Assembly (NCBI GenBank): GCA_900541285.1
Contig: UQJA01000089.1
Coordinates: forward strand, 1 to 8,485
Source: an uncultured Collinsella sp.
GTDB lineage: Bacteria > Actinomycetota > Coriobacteriia > Coriobacteriales > Coriobacteriaceae
Direction of reading: 5' to 3'
Length of the DNA: 8,485 bases
The stretch's first letter is position 1; every line of letters starts with the position of its first letter. A model generated the notes under the pieces. The model saw only the letters and a program-made list of their open reading frames with translations, searched no databases and was not told the DNA's origin. The position numbers were made by a program, and so were the translations under genes. Shown here piece by piece: positions 6,345-8,485 of the stretch.

Positions 6345-7490
6345 GTGTCGGAAAACAAAATGTCAGAAAGCAGTGCTTCGAGCAGAATCAAACGCTTGGT
6401 CAACACCTATAGCGGCCTCGTGCTCATGGGTACTGTCGGAATCCCCGTCGGCGTTATCGTTGGCGCCATCTGCGCGCTCTTTGGTCGCGTGCTTCTGGCG
6501 ATTGGCACCTTCCGTGACGAGCACATCACTCTGCTCCTTCCCCTCCTCGCCCTCGCGGGCCTTGCCATCGTGTTTGCCTACCGCACTTGGAGCAAGGGCA
6601 CCGACCGCGGCATGAGCTTAGTATTCGACGTAGGTCACGGACGCGAAGACGCCATCTCCCCGCGTCTGGTGCCGCTCGTTATGCTGAGCACGTGGGGAAC
6701 GCACCTCTTTGGCGGCAGCGCGGGACGCGAGGGCGTGGCCGTGCAGATCGGTGCAACCGTCTCACATTGGATCGGACGACGCCTACCTTTCCAAGACCCC
6801 GGCAACACGTTTTTGCTCATTGGCATGGCCGCTGGCTTTGCCGGACTCTTTCGAACGCCGCTCGCCGCCACGGTCTTTGCTATCGAAGTGCTTGTCGCCG
6901 GACGCATGGAATACCGCGCGTTGTTTCCCGCGCTTACGGCTTCATTTGCCGCAAGCATGACCTCCGGCGCCCTGGGGCTCGAGAAGTTCGAGGTCGCCGT
7001 TGTCGCTTCGTATGCGCTCGACCCCCCTGGTCTTGGACGGCTTGCGGTGCTGGGCGTTGCGTTTGGCATGGCGGGCGGCGCCTTTGCCTGGTGCCTTGCA
7101 CATGCCAAGACCCTTGCAGCGCGGCTGCTCCCCAACCCCTATGTGCGCATCGCTGTTATGGGCATCGCGCTATCGGCGATCCTGTTCGCGCTGTGGCAGG
7201 GACGATACTGCGGACTTGGCACCAACCTGATATCGGCGGCGCTCAACGGTGACGGCAAGGTCGCCATTATGCCTTGGGACTGGGCGCTCAAATTCGCACT
7301 CACCATCGCCACGCTTGCCGCAGGATATCAAGGTGGTGAGGTGACGCCGCTGTTCTCCATCGGAGCAAGCCTGGGTGTCGTGCTCGCCGGAATTCTCGGC
7401 ATGCCCGTCGAGTTCTGCGCCGCGCTGGGCTACGCCGCCGTCTTTGGCGGCGCCACCAACACGCTGCTCGCGCCAATCCTTATCGGTTGA
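6345..7490 (+). CDS. CLC-family anion transporter, fluoride/proton antiporter-like, truncated by in-frame TGA
   Basis: This is a membrane protein of the CLC family. It lacks the GSGIP motif of chloride-type CLCs. It carries GGSAGREGVAVQIG (123-136; gating glutamate E129) and YQGGEVTPLFSIGASLG (328-344), which match the fluoride-exporting CLC-F branch as I recall it. The signature GMAAGFAGLFRTPLAATVFAIEV (160-182) is also present. Many hydrophobic helices span residues 22-381. A TGA at 7488-7490 stops translation at residue 381, in APILIG-stop-EVFGFG. The frame then continues unbroken for 34 residues to TAG 7595, which would make a normal 416-residue protein. The lost part holds the last helix and the tyrosine (SIYALQ, residue 410) that lines up with the ion-binding Tyr445 of E. 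coli ClC, so the short form is probably inactive. The start is GTG 6345 or ATG 6360; GGAA lies before the latter. Confidence 0.85.
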   Translation: MSENKMSESSASSRIKRLVNTYSGLVLMGTVGIPVGVIVGAICALFGRVLLAIGTFRDEHITLLLPLLALAGLAIVFAYRTWSKGTDRGMSLVFDVGHGREDAISPRLVPLVMLSTWGTHLFGGSAGREGVAVQIGATVSHWIGRRLPFQDPGNTFLLIGMAAGFAGLFRTPLAATVFAIEVLVAGRMEYRALFPALTASFAASMTSGALGLEKFEVAVVASYALDPPGLGRLAVLGVAFGMAGGAFAWCLAHAKTLAARLLPNPYVRIAVMGIALSAILFALWQGRYCGLGTNLISAALNGDGKVAIMPWDWALKFALTIATLAAGYQGGEVTPLFSIGASLGVVLAGILGMPVEFCAALGYAAVFGGATNTLLAPILIG

Positions 7491-7595
7491 GAGGTCTTCG
7501 GTTTCGGTAATCTGCCGGCGTTCTTCATCGTCTGCGTTGTGGCTTACCTATTCAACATGGATAAGTCCATCTACGCCCTGCAGGAGCGGGCGTAG
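7491..7595 (+). pseudogene. C-terminal remnant of the CLC gene after the TGA
   Basis: In the same frame as the CLC gene, 34 codons read EVFGFGNLPAFFIVCVVAYL and then FNMDKSIYALQERA before TAG at 7593-7595. The sequence completes the G-x-E-x-F-G motif and the last helix of a CLC protein. Its good conservation shows that the TGA is recent, a sequencing error, or read through. Confidence 0.8.
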
Positions 7596-7622
7596 ATCGA
7601 TGTCCAGACAGGTGGTCTCAAC

Positions 7623-7762
7623 CGGAAACGGCGTCCCACTCTGAGGCTGTATTCCGGGGCACGGTTTCCGCTCGGGACGCCATTCGGAAAGCGCATCCCG
7701 CTTTAAAACAGAATTCCGGGACGTGGTTTCCGTCTGAGCCTCCATTCGGAAAGCGTGTCCCG
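7623..7762. repeat. palindromic REP-like array, 62-bp period
   Basis: Five 16-base motifs alternate in orientation: CGGAAACGGCGTCCCA (7623-7638), CGGGGCACGGTTTCCG (7655-7670), CGGAAAGCGCATCCCG (7685-7700), CGGGACGTGGTTTCCG (7717-7732) and CGGAAAGCGTGTCCCG (7747-7762). Same-orientation copies start exactly 62 bases apart, and neighbours 32 and 30 bases apart. Adjacent forward/reverse pairs can form hairpins; in the last pair 15 of 16 positions pair in RNA when G-U is allowed. The array lies between the convergent CLC and ogt genes, the usual place of REP/BIME-type elements. The minus-strand reading frame through it is not credible as a gene. Confidence 0.85.
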
Positions 7763-7769
7763 TTCTTTC
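7717..7769. terminator. possible bidirectional terminator made by the last array hairpin
   Basis: The 7717-7732 and 7747-7762 motifs form a long stem. It is followed by TTCTTTC on the plus strand and, on the minus strand, by AATTCTGTTTTAAAG. The position between two converging genes fits a shared terminator, though the T-runs are imperfect. Confidence 0.4.
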
Positions 7770-7801
7770 ACGGCGCCCTAGTTATGCAAAGTGCTCGAGC
7801 G

Positions 7802-8380
7802 TTACTCCTCGTACGCGCCCTCAAGCCGCAGTAGCCACTCCTTACGGTCGAGGCCGCCGGCATATCCGTTGAGCGAACCATCGGCGGCAACCACGCGATG
7901 GCACGGCACAATAATTGAAACAGGGTTGCGAGCGACCGCAGCCCCCACCGCACGAGGAGACACAACGGGCGCTTCATTTCCCGGCACACGATGTCGAGCC
8001 GCAACACGCTGGGCAATCTCGCCATACGTGGCGACCTCACCACGCGGAATAGAAAGCAGCTCGTACCAAACTTCACGCTGAAACGCCGCGCCAATTAAAT
8101 GCAACGGCGGCGTAAACCGAGGTTCCTGCCCTGCAAAATAAGCATTCAGCCAAGCCCAGGAACGCTCAAGCACCGAAAACGCCGCACCATTTGCCGGACT
8201 CACCGACGACATGCCGCCAGCACCAGAAACTGCATCGGCGCCTTCAACATGTTCGGAGTCTTCCCGGAGAAGCGTAGAGCCAAAGTGCTCCTGCCCCTCA
8301 AACCAGAGCCCCGTCAGACCGCGGCCATCAGCGGCAAGCAAGATTTCGCCCAAAGGCGAGGCAAATGTCGTCGTGACCAC
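7802..8380 (-). CDS. ogt: methylated-DNA-[protein]-cysteine S-methyltransferase
   Basis: This protein repairs O6-methylguanine (and O4-methylthymine) in DNA by moving the alkyl group onto its own cysteine, in a one-time reaction. Its 192 residues show a short N-terminal domain (MVTTTFASPLGEILLAADGRGLTGLWFEG...) and the conserved C-terminal DNA-binding domain (about 97-190). That domain contains FQREVWYELLSIPRGEVATYGEIA, the arginine-finger segment SPRAVGAAVARNP (R144) and the active site IIVPCHRVV with C160, then GYAGGLDRKEWLLRLEG. The linker at 38-66 (REDSEHVEGADAVSGAGG) is longer and more acidic than usual. The GTG start at 8380 is supported by AAAGGAG 6 bases upstream. No Ada-type AlkA or AraC domain is fused. 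The neighbouring CLC gene converges on it, so it is probably transcribed alone. Confidence 0.95.
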   Translation of the reverse strand: MVTTTFASPLGEILLAADGRGLTGLWFEGQEHFGSTLLREDSEHVEGADAVSGAGGMSSVSPANGAAFSVLERSWAWLNAYFAGQEPRFTPPLHLIGAAFQREVWYELLSIPRGEVATYGEIAQRVAARHRVPGNEAPVVSPRAVGAAVARNPVSIIVPCHRVVAADGSLNGYAGGLDRKEWLLRLEGAYEE

Positions 8381-8407
8381 CAGCTGCTCCTTTCAAAACT
8401 CCGCAAC

Positions 8408-8458
8408 ATAATACCGCGAATTGTGCAGACAACCCCAATCGACCCCAAAGTCCCCCAA
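8408..8458 (-). promoter_or_regulatory. ogt upstream region with phased TTGGGG repeats and possible -10
   Basis: On the minus strand TATTAT (8413-8408) is a candidate -10 element, 28 bases before the GTG. Upstream, TTGGGG occurs three times exactly 10 bases apart (plus-strand CCCCAA at 8433-8438, 8443-8448, 8453-8458), so all face the same side of the helix. They could bind a regulator; no known motif is recognised. Confidence 0.35.
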
Positions 8459-8465
8459 GGCGGCA

Positions 8466-8478
8466 GGCGCAAAGCGCC
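8466..8478. repeat. short GC-rich hairpin at the right edge
   Basis: GGCGC (8466-8470) and GCGCC (8474-8478) enclose AAA. It could be the end of a terminator for a gene beyond the right edge. The last 100 bases of the window otherwise hold no visible gene. Confidence 0.35.
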
Positions 8479-8485
8479 GAGGCCG

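Noticed and set aside
7488..7490. UGA read as an amino acid by a changed genetic code
   Set aside because: Over two thousand other codons in the genes of this window contain no in-frame TGA, which would be unlikely if TGA were a sense codon.
7548..7745. Minus-strand 65-residue frame
   Set aside because: It is made mostly of the 62-bp repeat and has no good ribosome site.
7623..7762. CRISPR array
   Set aside because: The repeats alternate in orientation, are imperfect and have no spacer-like unique stretches of constant length; no cas genes are present.

Overview
The window looks like chromosomal DNA of a gut actinobacterium of the class Coriobacteriia, most likely Collinsella or a close relative. 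This rests on its fairly high GC content, its codon style, and the resemblance of its proteins to those of that group as I remember them; no search was run. It holds one mobile element and five ordinary genes, two of them broken. Between them lie intergenic stretches unusually rich in inverted repeats.

Layout. Positions 1-1316 are one end of an IS21-family insertion sequence, with a partial istA on the minus strand that runs off the left edge. Positions 1317-1792 hold no gene. They contain a 19-bp perfect hairpin, a small hairpin, a roughly 220-bp element with imperfect terminal inverted repeats and a possible G-quadruplex, and a strong terminator. Positions 1793-5265 (minus) are a two-gene ABC export operon, ATPase first, then a 925-residue permease with two FtsX domains and an extracellular coiled coil. 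Positions 5266-5536 are a divergent promoter region with a perfect LexA-type (SOS) palindrome. Positions 5537-6174 (plus) are a GyrI-like gene with a one-base frameshift in a run of C. Positions 6345-7490 (plus) encode a CLC-type anion transporter resembling the fluoride/proton antiporter branch. An in-frame TGA cuts it, and the rest of the reading frame continues intact to 7595. Positions 7623-7762 hold an array of five alternating 16-bp inverted motifs with an exact 62-bp period, between the convergent CLC and ogt genes. Positions 7802-8380 (minus) are ogt, a methylated-DNA repair protein.

How it fits together. The ABC operon is a self-contained membrane module of unknown substrate; no two-component system is visible beside it. 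The GyrI-like gene behind a LexA-type box recalls the SOS-induced E. coli gyrI/sbmC gene, and ogt nearby is another DNA-damage gene, but the two are not in one operon. The most interesting items are the SOS box before a GyrI-like gene, the 62-bp palindromic array, the mutually exclusive inverted repeats at 1451-1671, and the TGA that removes the last helix of the CLC protein. I saw no clear evidence of a wholly new multi-gene system.
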